DNA of 64,000 bases. Source: Asparagopsis taxiformis (lineage: Eukaryota > Rhodophyta > Florideophyceae > Bonnemaisoniales > Bonnemaisoniaceae). A program made the translations under genes and the position numbers. The notes under the pieces were generated by a model. That model was not told where the DNA came from. It did not search any database and saw nothing but the letters and a program-made list of their open reading frames with translations. Within the stretch, counting starts at the first letter, position 1. Each line of letters starts with the position of its first letter. The stretch is from positions 1-64,000 of the forward strand of contig JALQPE010002464.1 of assembly GCA_030407315.1 (NCBI GenBank). Reading direction: 5' to 3'. Positions 55,453 through 63,531 of this stretch are shown here, one piece after another.

Positions 55453-56059
55453 TAATGGAAGCGGATAAGTAAAGTTTCATAACCTTTGAAGTAAAATAAT
55501 TACGACGAGGCAGACTGAGGAGAAATAGAAACCTTTAGATATGAAACTGTCTAGGATATGAGTGGAAAAGGTGCACCCTAGCATGCTACGTACTACATGG
55601 TGTACTGGAAACAATAGCTATCGTTCTTATTTTTCAGCTCACTCTGCGACTAGAAAGCGTCATGTCTACTACGGTTAAGAGTTTTACCCTGTCATTGAGC
55701 ACGCCTCTAGTAGCTTCGGGGCCTGTGCAGTCCCATCCAATGCCGTAGCTCCACCTGGCAGAGTAGTGCGGAAAATAATACCGGGTATTATTTTGAGGAA
55801 TATTTTGCCAAGTGGAGGGCAATCATTCGTACCGACTACAGGCGATCCCTGGACGAAACCTAAGAATAATACCCGGTATTATTTTCAGGGATATTTTGCC
55901 AAGTGGAGGGCAATCATTGTTACAGAATGCAGACAGTCCCTGGACGAAGGAACAGGCCAGAAAGATACGGAGCATGTATCGATGGATACCATCGACTTAA
56001 TCGAGGTTGGCTAATTCTGAACAGTCTTGTAGACCCATCTAGAAAAGATAGAAAACGTT
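55453..56059. repeat. Intergenic repeats with AATAATACCSGGTATTATT palindrome
   Basis: Two units of about 91 bp: palindromes at 55772-55794 and 55865-55883, each followed by ATATTTTGCCAAGTGGAGGGCAATCATT and later CCCTGGACGAA. The arms AATAATACC and GGTATTATT flank one central base (G in the first, C in the second). The same palindrome is found three times at 61874-62124. No gene is in the stretch; AATAA signals for A2 are near 55493. Confidence 0.85.
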
Positions 56060-57448
56060 TTACTCGGAGGCGACATCGTGTACGGTAGGATGAGGTGCAT
56101 CGACAGGGGAACTATTCTGTCCAACAATGACGTCATGTCCAATTGTGTCTAGCTCGCTGCAGATGGTGTGTCCACTGAAAATGCATGCTGGGAGGTTCAA
56201 GTATGCAGTTCCCAACACAACATTCTTGAGAACGCGCTCGAAAGTTCCATATGGACGAGGGCCTTGAACAGGTTTCCAGGTCAGTGAGAACGAGTTGGCC
56301 AGTTTGAAATTTTTGCTGTCCGGCAGCTCAAAGTTCTCCTGCATTTCTCGACTTGAGAGGAAGCGAGCTTCCAAAGGATACGAATAGCTGCAATTGACAT
56401 AGTCGTATTCATCAGATTCTCGAGTAAGAACGACAGTACTACTCATGTTTTCAGATCTCCTGTATAAAGAGGAACCAACAAGAACAGCCTTTGTAGATGG
56501 AATAGAATCTTCTGAAGCACTGTCTGCTAGAGTTCCCAAAACTCTAATGACAGAAGACCCAGAATCGTGTCGTGTTTTCTTCCACTTGAGGATAGTAGAG
56601 TTCGTGCATGTAGACATGGAAGGAGCTAAAGTATTGCAGAGGTCATAGTATGTTCCAAAGTGGATCGATAGCTCTTTATCTCTCCCAGTTGAAATTCGAA
56701 CCGCCTCGACGCTCGGCAGGAAAATTGTGTTTGGGTTGTTCTTCTCTTCGCATAGCCTGGAAAGTTGTAAAAACTGTTCAAGCGAGCAATCTGCTCTTGC
56801 CGTCACATAGTCTTGCACCAAGGAGCTCACTTCCCGGCCTGTTTCAGACTTCGTGATTTTGGAGGACAGGGGTTTGTCCAGTTTTAAGCCAACTCTCTGG
56901 AACAGGTAGTCGCACACAATGTTTCCGAAGATGGGTCCAGTAGCGCTTGATGAACCGCGACAGTTGAGAATCTGCCTTTCGAGGTAGGATACCTTTTGAA
57001 ACAGCTTGGATATGTCCTCATTGATGTTAGGACCAGGAGGACTCTCATCGCAAACTAAGCGCGGCTCGGACTTGGATCGACTCAACATGTTTTGTTTGCA
57101 GTCTTTTTTATGGAAACTGTCTTCACCCGCAGACGAGATCGTCTGCTCTAGTGCTAGTTGCTCTCCAAACCTCCAACGTAGCATGTTTCCAGAGTCAATG
57201 TCCAGCAGCGAATTGTTCTTGAATAATTTTGCTGTAGAGACTGACTGGTCGAAACCGTGTTCAGATTGATATTGCAGCGTAACAAACAAGTTTCCAGTCA
57301 AACGATGTTCTCCGGACGCGTCCGGCTTGGCAGTACTCAAAACTTTGGCGCCCCACCAAACCTTTTTCTGTTTCCTTCCTCTCGTTCGTAAACTCCATTC
57401 TACTTCAATGACTGATCCTTCGGAGACAAAGTCTGTTGGGTCTTGCAT
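56060..57448 (-). CDS. B2: family-B protein, intact
   Basis: The product has 462 residues and no recognised family. Residues about 12-100 hold IEVEWSLRTRGRKQKKVWWG and a matching LQYQSEHGFDQSV element, shared with B1. Residues 145-165 form a short helix; 180-260 resemble a helical domain (VCDYLFQRVGLKLDKPLSS, then TARADCSLEQFLQLSRL); the last 170 residues are rich in beta-like text (VIRVLGTLAD, ESDEYDYVNCSYSYPLEAR, LPACIFSGHTICSELDTIG). The start ATG at 57448 is preceded on the minus strand by a TATAAAAATA box about 115 bp upstream. It is divergently transcribed from C2 and thus probably co-regulated with it. Confidence 0.72.
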   Translation of the reverse strand: MQDPTDFVSEGSVIEVEWSLRTRGRKQKKVWWGAKVLSTAKPDASGEHRLTGNLFVTLQYQSEHGFDQSVSTAKLFKNNSLLDIDSGNMLRWRFGEQLALEQTISSAGEDSFHKKDCKQNMLSRSKSEPRLVCDESPPGPNINEDISKLFQKVSYLERQILNCRGSSSATGPIFGNIVCDYLFQRVGLKLDKPLSSKITKSETGREVSSLVQDYVTARADCSLEQFLQLSRLCEEKNNPNTIFLPSVEAVRISTGRDKELSIHFGTYYDLCNTLAPSMSTCTNSTILKWKKTRHDSGSSVIRVLGTLADSASEDSIPSTKAVLVGSSLYRRSENMSSTVVLTRESDEYDYVNCSYSYPLEARFLSSREMQENFELPDSKNFKLANSFSLTWKPVQGPRPYGTFERVLKNVVLGTAYLNLPACIFSGHTICSELDTIGHDVIVGQNSSPVDAPHPTVHDVASE

Positions 57449-58179
57449 AATGGGTATTCCCAGGAAAAGAATGGAAGAGGTATCGACTGAGGAAACAGGA
57501 AAGATGACGAAACTGTACAGCTTGTATCCGTGTGGAATGATAGAGAGAAAATTGGTAGGTTACTATTTTTATACTTGCATAACTCGTAACGGTTATAAAT
57601 TACTAACACCTGTCCCAAGCGACATGGGAGACCAACATCGTGATGATCATATCTCTTGAACATTCATCACTATATAATAAAGATCTTATTCTGAGCTGCT
57701 CGAAGCCATTACCAGTAGATTGGGTGTATTTTTCGCTGTGGCAATATAACGGAACCTAGACGTGTATGTATAAACAGACGCAGGGATCGAGAATGATGCA
57801 GTGAAATCAATGTGTATATTTATATACTGGTTGTAAGAACGAGTCTACAAGTTCGAACAGAAGATGAAGTCCTCTCAAGAGATTGGTTTTGAAATCTCCG
57901 ATGGCAGATTTCAAACTCAATCTCTCGAGGGGACTTCAAATTCAAAACAAAAATGGAAATGTCCGTTGGCGAAATAATTGTATTGAAAGGCCGCCGAAGA
58001 ACCTAATTATTCCTCATTACGTACCCTACCTAGCCAAAGTATACCTGAAAATATTCAGGTTAACTCTTTAACTGTGCATTTAAGGTTTATCAAGATTGTT
58101 GCCGAAGGTTTTTAACGGCAGGTAGGAGAGAAGATTGTTTTCTGCTGGTGGCTGATTGAGGTGAAGAATCTATTTCTCG
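57449..58179. promoter_or_regulatory. Divergent B2/C2 promoter region with long inverted repeat
   Basis: The minus-strand TATAAAAATA (about 57563-57574) and AACCGTTAC (complement of 57586-57594, 138 bp upstream of the B2 ATG) serve B2; a TATATAATAAAG element is at about 57670. An imperfect 32-bp inverted repeat (57866-57897 and 57906-57937, 8-nt loop, arms starting GAAGTCC) lies 240 bp before C2. It could form a hairpin RNA or be a regulatory site. Confidence 0.5.
57866..57937. repeat. 32-bp imperfect inverted repeat upstream of C2
   Basis: The arm GAAGTCCTCTCAAGAGATTG pairs with CAATCTCTCGAGGGGACTTC, and the next 12 bases (with GAAATCT/AGATTTC) also pair, with three mismatches over 32 bp. 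The loop is CCGATGGC. No equivalent is seen upstream of C1. Confidence 0.75.
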
Positions 58180-61100
58180 ATGGCCTCTGAGAAGAGAAAT
58201 CCAGCGAGCACCTCTGGGCGTCCCCTTCATGGTGAGCGGCGCAATGGGCTATTGCACATCGACCCATTCAAGATCAAAAGATATGTCGAGATTCGAGAAA
58301 TCGACTACAGGCACGTCGATGTTATTGCCGAGAGCATTCAGGTTTACGGCTACAATGACAACAACCCAATTACCGGTCGGATCATTGCCGGTGAGGTAGA
58401 GGTGCTGGATGGTGCGCATCGTTCGAAAGCTGTAATCAAGCTCATAGAGAACGGTGAGCTTCCGCGTGATTTCACTGTTCCTATGATTGAAGAAGAAGTC
58501 GACATATCTCCGATTACAAGTGCTGCTTTCCTTCTAGATAGTGTGAAAGCATCAAACGCGAACGATATGGCATCCAGGCAGAAGAGGATGACTTTCATTG
58601 AGTACCTGAATCTTACTTTGGATCTTAGAGATGGGTACTGGGAGCGAAACGCAGGTGAAAAACAAGGAAGCTCAAGCATGGTTACAATTCGCGACGTGAA
58701 TATGCCATCCATTAGGCGATGGCTCGCCGTGGGATCTCAGCGCGAAGATTTGGCAGAAACTGTGCTGAGGCAGCCACAGTACGAGAGTTGCTTGTCAATT
58801 CTTCGTGTGCTTCGCCCCTACAGTCGCATAGAAGAACCCAATCCCAAAATGGTTCGCTGTCTGTGGCAGTTGTTCTGTATTGTATGGGGAAGGCCGGTGG
58901 AAGTTCAGAACAATTTTGCGATGAAGGAGTTTCCCACATCTCTCGAGAAAAGAGCATCAGTCGGCGAGCAGTTGTTTGGGATGTCTACAAGTGGTGAAAT
59001 TGCTTCTCCATTGTGTCGCGAAGTCCTCACCTGTGAGTATTTTCGTTCTGGAAGAAGTGCACAGGGTAGAACATTAACAGAAGAAGACAAAGTATTTGGA
59101 AGGCTGATGTTTATGATTTCATTTGTGCACATTGCCCTCACTAGACGCAGAAATGCACCCATTCGCCGGGGTAGGAAGCGTCGTAGAACTGGGAGGGATA
59201 CAGAGACTTCTACATTCGCCCCTTTCCAGCGCACAAGAGCAAACGGAGAGTCTGTGGGTGTCGTTTTGGAAAGGGTCATGTCTGCCTGGGATACAACAGC
59301 GATGATTCTGGGCTTCGAAAGCGCCTACATGATGTGTCGCCCATACATGGTTTTCGACTCTGAGAAATTCCAATTCATCTGTCTTGCTAATCGTACTGAC
59401 GGGTGGGCACATCCTGACCACTACTCAGATCTTCTGCTTCCGTCCCCGGTAGTGAAACTCCGCGAGAATGCAGGTTATCCAGGCACTTTGGATATCTCTG
59501 TTGATGCAAGGTTGAGGTCTTTGACAGAAGCCGTACTAGTGTCTGTGTATGACTGTATGATAGGCATTGATGTATTCGGATCAAGTACGAACCAGATGGA
59601 AGGGCTGCGCACTAAATTTTTCCATCAGCCTGACCGGTTCGGATTGAACGCCTTCATCGAAGCAAGAATAGAACAATCCATCGCATTGGATGGTCACGAA
59701 AGACTCAAGGTATGGAAGAACTGGAACCGTGAAATGCGTGTGAAGCCAGTTGATGTCTGCGACTTGAAAATTCTCTACGAGACTGAACAGCGCAACGCAG
59801 CATCCAGATCTCTTTCTCGAGAAAGAGATCGTCTTGAGTCGAATGAATCAATGCAGCACAGCACTCGCCGTTTAGGTACAGGTGGAAGGAAACCTACCAA
59901 TGACTCTGGATCCCAGTATACATCCAGCATGGATGGGAGGGCTTCGTCCGCAATGGACACGGTTATGCAAGATGTTGCGGAGGATACACCGTCAGCGGAG
60001 GCAGTGGGTGAGGAAGAGGGGGTACCGGATCATATTGTGCAATTGAAAAAGGTCATGAAGAGATTTTGCGTGGCTTACAACTGTACAGCCTCGAGGTTAG
60101 TGCACCAGGTTAACACTGATTCCATTGGCATGCTTTCAGGGAATACTATTGATGGACAAGCACAACTTGTGCTCACCGATCCACCCTTCAACACGCGGAG
60201 GGAGAAAGGCAAGACCAATTCAGACTATGATGACATCAATAGCGCACAAATGTTTCGTACTGGAAAGGACATTTCTCGAATGCTGCGCCCTGGAGGACAT
60301 GCCCTGATATTTTCCAGTATCAAACAGTTGGTTGGGTGGGGAGAAGCTCTTCAAAATGCAGAAAGCGGGGAACAATCCATGCGTACAGACGATGTTCCTC
60401 TCATTCTAAGCCGTCGTCCCTACGTATTCATCCAAAACCCAATGAACAAATCGTGTTCATTACACAACATTCACGAGTTTGTTGTGCACAGTTTCAAACG
60501 TGGGATGGGAGCTGCCGCGTTTGAAATGGTTGATTATTCTTTGCATAACCGTGACCTTTCACGACATCCAGGGTACGTGAACGCAATCGACAACTGCCCA
60601 AAGCTCGGACCTGGTGAGTCATTGAACTTCGAAGACAAAAGGCTACGTGCGGAGCAGAAGCCTCTGTCCATACTTCGAGAGCTTATTTCAAGGTTTTCAA
60701 AGCCAGGAGACATTGTGGTAGATCTATTCTCCGGAACGTATTCTACTGCAATAGCTTGCATGACAATGAGAGATGGTCTGTATCGCAAGTTTATTGGATG
60801 TGAAAAAGACGCCACATGCCATGGATCAGCTCAGCCGTTGTTGCTGGATTGCTTTGTTAGGCAAGGTCGAGATGGAGTTTTTGGGGAGGCAACCAAAAAT
60901 GACATATCGAGTATTCTCGCTAACAAAGAATGGAATTACTCGATAAGGAGCAATGTAGGAAGTGAAAGACTTCGACATCGAAGTGATGCGCCTGATGGAT
61001 TCCCGTCGGTATCTTCACTACCACTGCATATGTTGCGATTTGTCTCCTCTGTTGCGCGGGATCAAAGCATGCTCCGAAGACTTGCCGAAGTCCCAATGAA

Positions 61101-61689
61101 TGAATGGGGCGTAGAAGATTTAGGCAAGGTTTTCTCCGTTGACCCTGAGATGATGCTTGCAGTAGATGCCTCCTTTCACAACGTTATTGTTGCTGCATCG
61201 ACAGTTCGAGAGGGAGGATTGGGGGTTTTTGCCGCAGAAGATTTAGAGAGGGGCTCTGTTGTTGGATGGTATAATGGGACAATTTTATACGGGAAGATTG
61301 GGGAGAATGAACCGCAACGCAGTCGCTTGTACGGACCGGACGGGTTCGGTTGTACTGGTGAAAGATTCCAAAACTTCAACATGGAGATGGAGACCAGTGT
61401 CATCGGAGAAGAAGCACCGGTCGACAAGATATATCTTGTACCAGCGGAATACAATGTCTGCAGCTACCTCAACGACAGTAGGACCATTGACGGAATGGAG
61501 AGAGTTGCAAATGTGCAACGCAGAAAAAATGCAGAGTTCCGAGTTCACAAAGACGTCAATCCTACTTGCGACTTCAAGTATGCAGTAGCAAAACCTGATC
61601 TCATCCTAGCGCAGGTTGTAGTAGATGTTCGAGCTGGGGAAGAGATATTCGTTGACTATGGATCGCGCTACTGGACTGCAGAGGAGTAG
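58180..61689 (+). CDS. C2: ParB-like + DNA methyltransferase + SET fusion
   Basis: The product has 1169 residues and is intact. Residues 25-270 form a ParB-like domain: YRHVDVIAESI and LDGAHRSKAVI (D77-G-A-H-R81), then helices (MTFIEYLNLTLDLRDGYW). Residues 270-620 are a less conserved region with a basic IRRGRKRRRTGRD tract (nuclear-localisation-like). Residues 620-900 are a methyltransferase of beta order: LTDPPFNTRR (D667-P-P-F670) and MLRPGGHALIF, then SAM motif VVDLFSGT (D848). Residues about 1000-1169 are a SET domain: GGLGVFAAEDLERG, VVGWYNGTILYG, SYLNDSRTI, and the final GEEIFVDYGSRYW. The usual NHS of SET proteins is NDS here. Such a protein could find DNA through ParB, methylate DNA bases, and methylate lysines of histones or its partners. 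Both catalytic motifs look complete; targets are unknown. Confidence 0.88.
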   Translation: MASEKRNPASTSGRPLHGERRNGLLHIDPFKIKRYVEIREIDYRHVDVIAESIQVYGYNDNNPITGRIIAGEVEVLDGAHRSKAVIKLIENGELPRDFTVPMIEEEVDISPITSAAFLLDSVKASNANDMASRQKRMTFIEYLNLTLDLRDGYWERNAGEKQGSSSMVTIRDVNMPSIRRWLAVGSQREDLAETVLRQPQYESCLSILRVLRPYSRIEEPNPKMVRCLWQLFCIVWGRPVEVQNNFAMKEFPTSLEKRASVGEQLFGMSTSGEIASPLCREVLTCEYFRSGRSAQGRTLTEEDKVFGRLMFMISFVHIALTRRRNAPIRRGRKRRRTGRDTETSTFAPFQRTRANGESVGVVLERVMSAWDTTAMILGFESAYMMCRPYMVFDSEKFQFICLANRTDGWAHPDHYSDLLLPSPVVKLRENAGYPGTLDISVDARLRSLTEAVLVSVYDCMIGIDVFGSSTNQMEGLRTKFFHQPDRFGLNAFIEARIEQSIALDGHERLKVWKNWNREMRVKPVDVCDLKILYETEQRNAASRSLSRERDRLESNESMQHSTRRLGTGGRKPTNDSGSQYTSSMDGRASSAMDTVMQDVAEDTPSAEAVGEEEGVPDHIVQLKKVMKRFCVAYNCTASRLVHQVNTDSIGMLSGNTIDGQAQLVLTDPPFNTRREKGKTNSDYDDINSAQMFRTGKDISRMLRPGGHALIFSSIKQLVGWGEALQNAESGEQSMRTDDVPLILSRRPYVFIQNPMNKSCSLHNIHEFVVHSFKRGMGAAAFEMVDYSLHNRDLSRHPGYVNAIDNCPKLGPGESLNFEDKRLRAEQKPLSILRELISRFSKPGDIVVDLFSGTYSTAIACMTMRDGLYRKFIGCEKDATCHGSAQPLLLDCFVRQGRDGVFGEATKNDISSILANKEWNYSIRSNVGSERLRHRSDAPDGFPSVSSLPLHMLRFVSSVARDQSMLRRLAEVPMNEWGVEDLGKVFSVDPEMMLAVDASFHNVIVAASTVREGGLGVFAAEDLERGSVVGWYNGTILYGKIGENEPQRSRLYGPDGFGCTGERFQNFNMEMETSVIGEEAPVDKIYLVPAEYNVCSYLNDSRTIDGMERVANVQRRKNAEFRVHKDVNPTCDFKYAVAKPDLILAQVVVDVRAGEEIFVDYGSRYWTAEE

Positions 61690-62492
61690 GACAGTTTAGG
61701 CGTCCAATTACAGATATCAAGAGTACCATCAGCAATAAAAAGTCTTGCATCTGAACTCGTACAACGTTGTAGTACTACAATCTACCTGAGCGATAATAAC
61801 AGACTTTCATTTGCTGAGCGGTGCCAGTCAGCCCACGCCCAATGATAGTGCTGCACCTGGGCTTTGCCATGCCAAAATAATACCGGGTATTATTTTGGGT
61901 GTGGCCAGCCCAAGTGCAGCACTATCATTGGCTGTCATGAACGCAGCGGCAGCCAATGGAATTGCTGCACCTGGGCTTTGCCATGCCAAAATAATACCGG
62001 GTATTATTTTGGGTGTGGCCAGCCCAAGTGCAGCTCTGCCATTGGCTGTCATGAACGCAGCGGCAGCCAATAATAGTGCTGCACCTGGTCTTTGCCATGC
62101 CAAAATAATACCCGGTATTATTTTGGCATGGCAAAGCCAGGTGCAGCAATTCCATTGGCTGCCAGGTTTGCATCTCAACTATAGTTAGTATACGAAGAAG
62201 AACAATTCAAGACCTTGGTTACTCGAGTGATGTGGAATTGTGGCAGTCTTGCAAAACTGTGCCATGCATGTAGGAAAGGAAAAGAGATCAGTCTGTACGA
62301 TGTAGGGTGTAGAAGCTATGCGGGGTGAGAGGTAGAGGAACTCTAATAGTGCAGTAGACTGACCGTGCTAATATTTTCAAAGTCATGAATAGGAGTAGAT
62401 TTAGTTGTGGTAAAGGAAGTATACTACCGAAGCTAGCTTAGGATTGGCAGATGCTGCCTGTAGAGGGAGAGGCAAAGCAGTATTCTTGCAGA
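61690..62492. repeat. 114-bp tandem repeats with palindromes, right side of cassette 2
   Basis: AATAATACCSGGTATTATT with extra flanking A/T occurs at 61874-61896, 61988-62010 and 62102-62124, exactly 114 bp apart. Units also share GCAGCGGCAGCCAAT, GCTGCACCTGG and TTTGCCATGCC. The first two units continue GGGTGTGGCCAGCCC; the last turns back on itself into a hairpin with arms of about 50 bp (about 62061-62163). 62164-62492 shows no gene. Confidence 0.88.
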
Positions 62493-63482
62493 TTATCGCG
62501 CACTAGGTGCATCCCAGTAGTTGACTGTTTCGATAGCATCCGCCAATTCTTCTTCGTCACTTAAAAGGTAGAGATGAGAACGAACCGGAAGACCATATGT
62601 TAGGCGATTTTCCGCTGAACTACTGAATCCTTTGCCTCCATGGTAGAAGTCACCACGACCGATGAAGAGAGAATACGGTGGCACGTAGATGTCCATAACA
62701 GGCGTCTTGTACTTCTCAGCGTCTGCACGCGTCAAACAGACGTGGCTGAAATACGCTCCACGAAGCCAGAACCCATCAGCCGCGCTTGCCATCAGAAAGT
62801 ACGATCTTCCAGGTGGGAAATCGGAATCATTGATGACCACCGGTAGGTCTGTGTGCAAGTCTTGATCTGGAGCACCATCAGAGGTCAGCAAAAGACGTAA
62901 ACCGGTTTTAGGAAAGGCCACAGGCTCATGGATTCCTAGGCCCAAGTACATTAGCTCGGCACAGATTGCTTTGCCGACCTCGAGAATCATCTTGTTCTTG
63001 AATTGATGTTCATCCATCTGCTCGAGATCGTCGCAAATCTTCTTCCTTGAGATAGAGAACCTTCCCAAACGAGAGGCCTGTTGCTCTGCTGTTACCTCAC
63101 CCTTGTTTCGAATCTGATGCCAGGGATCATTGGAACTGTCTTCAGCAGAAGAATGAACAGGTTTGAACTTCTGGGCGTAGAACGTGAACAGTTCATGTGC
63201 TGCGTTGCCCACAGTCGAAGAACGGAAGATACCACTGAGTACATGGGCACCCAAGAGATTGAGAGTTGACCTAGCTGTTGCAAAGAACTTCTCTGCACAG
63301 CAAGCTGGACCACTGCACGCTATACAATTCATATCGGCAGCAGCTGCACTCAAAATCTCCTGTCGGATTGTTTCGTACAGCTTGCTGTCGATATAGTACT
63401 TGACCCTAGAGTCTGACGGTATGGTGTTCGGGAGAATATCCATAATCCGTTCATCGACTACCCTGTCGGGGAGGGGATTTTC
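62493..63482 (-). CDS. 2-oxoglutarate/Fe(II)-type oxygenase domain protein
   Basis: The C-terminal half has DQDLHTDLPVV (H216-x-D218 when counted from the methionine at 63500) and, about 70 residues on, FYHGGKGFSSSAENRLTYG (H287 and R299). HxD...H...R at this spacing is the iron and 2-oxoglutarate set of the double-stranded beta-helix oxygenases. The N-terminal part has cysteines (CIACSGPACCAEKF) that may bind metal. Family members near transposons include TET/JBP and AlkB-like enzymes that oxidise methylated bases; which subgroup this is cannot be told. A probable 49-nt intron (63483-63531, GTAAGT...GAGCAG) joins it to an upstream acidic exon ending PKRRRL, so the methionine at 63500 is probably not the real start. 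It points towards C2 (convergent). Confidence 0.65.
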   Translation of the reverse strand, partial: ENPLPDRVVDERIMDILPNTIPSDSRVKYYIDSKLYETIRQEILSAAAADMNCIACSGPACCAEKFFATARSTLNLLGAHVLSGIFRSSTVGNAAHELFTFYAQKFKPVHSSAEDSSNDPWHQIRNKGEVTAEQQASRLGRFSISRKKICDDLEQMDEHQFKNKMILEVGKAICAELMYLGLGIHEPVAFPKTGLRLLLTSDGAPDQDLHTDLPVVINDSDFPPGRSYFLMASAADGFWLRGAYFSHVCLTRADAEKYKTPVMDIYVPPYSLFIGRGDFYHGGKGFSSSAENRLTYGLPVRSHLYLLSDEEELADAIETVNYWDAPSAR

Positions 63483-63531
63483 CTGCTCATCGCTGAACAA
63501 TGGAATCTCCTCGGTTGAACGTTTAACTTAC
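63483..63531 (-). other. Putative 49-nt intron of the oxygenase gene
   Basis: On the minus strand the exon ends ...PKRRRL, then GTAAGT starts at 63531 and the intron ends CAG at 63483; splicing puts the exon in frame with ENPLPDRVVDE. A TTCAG ten nucleotides upstream is an alternative acceptor but gives a stop. Confidence 0.5.

Noticed and set aside
61874..62124. CRISPR-like or satellite-only reading of the 114-bp repeats
   Set aside because: Only three units, each repeated throughout, with a palindrome shared by a second site 6 kb away; a cassette-specific site fits better.
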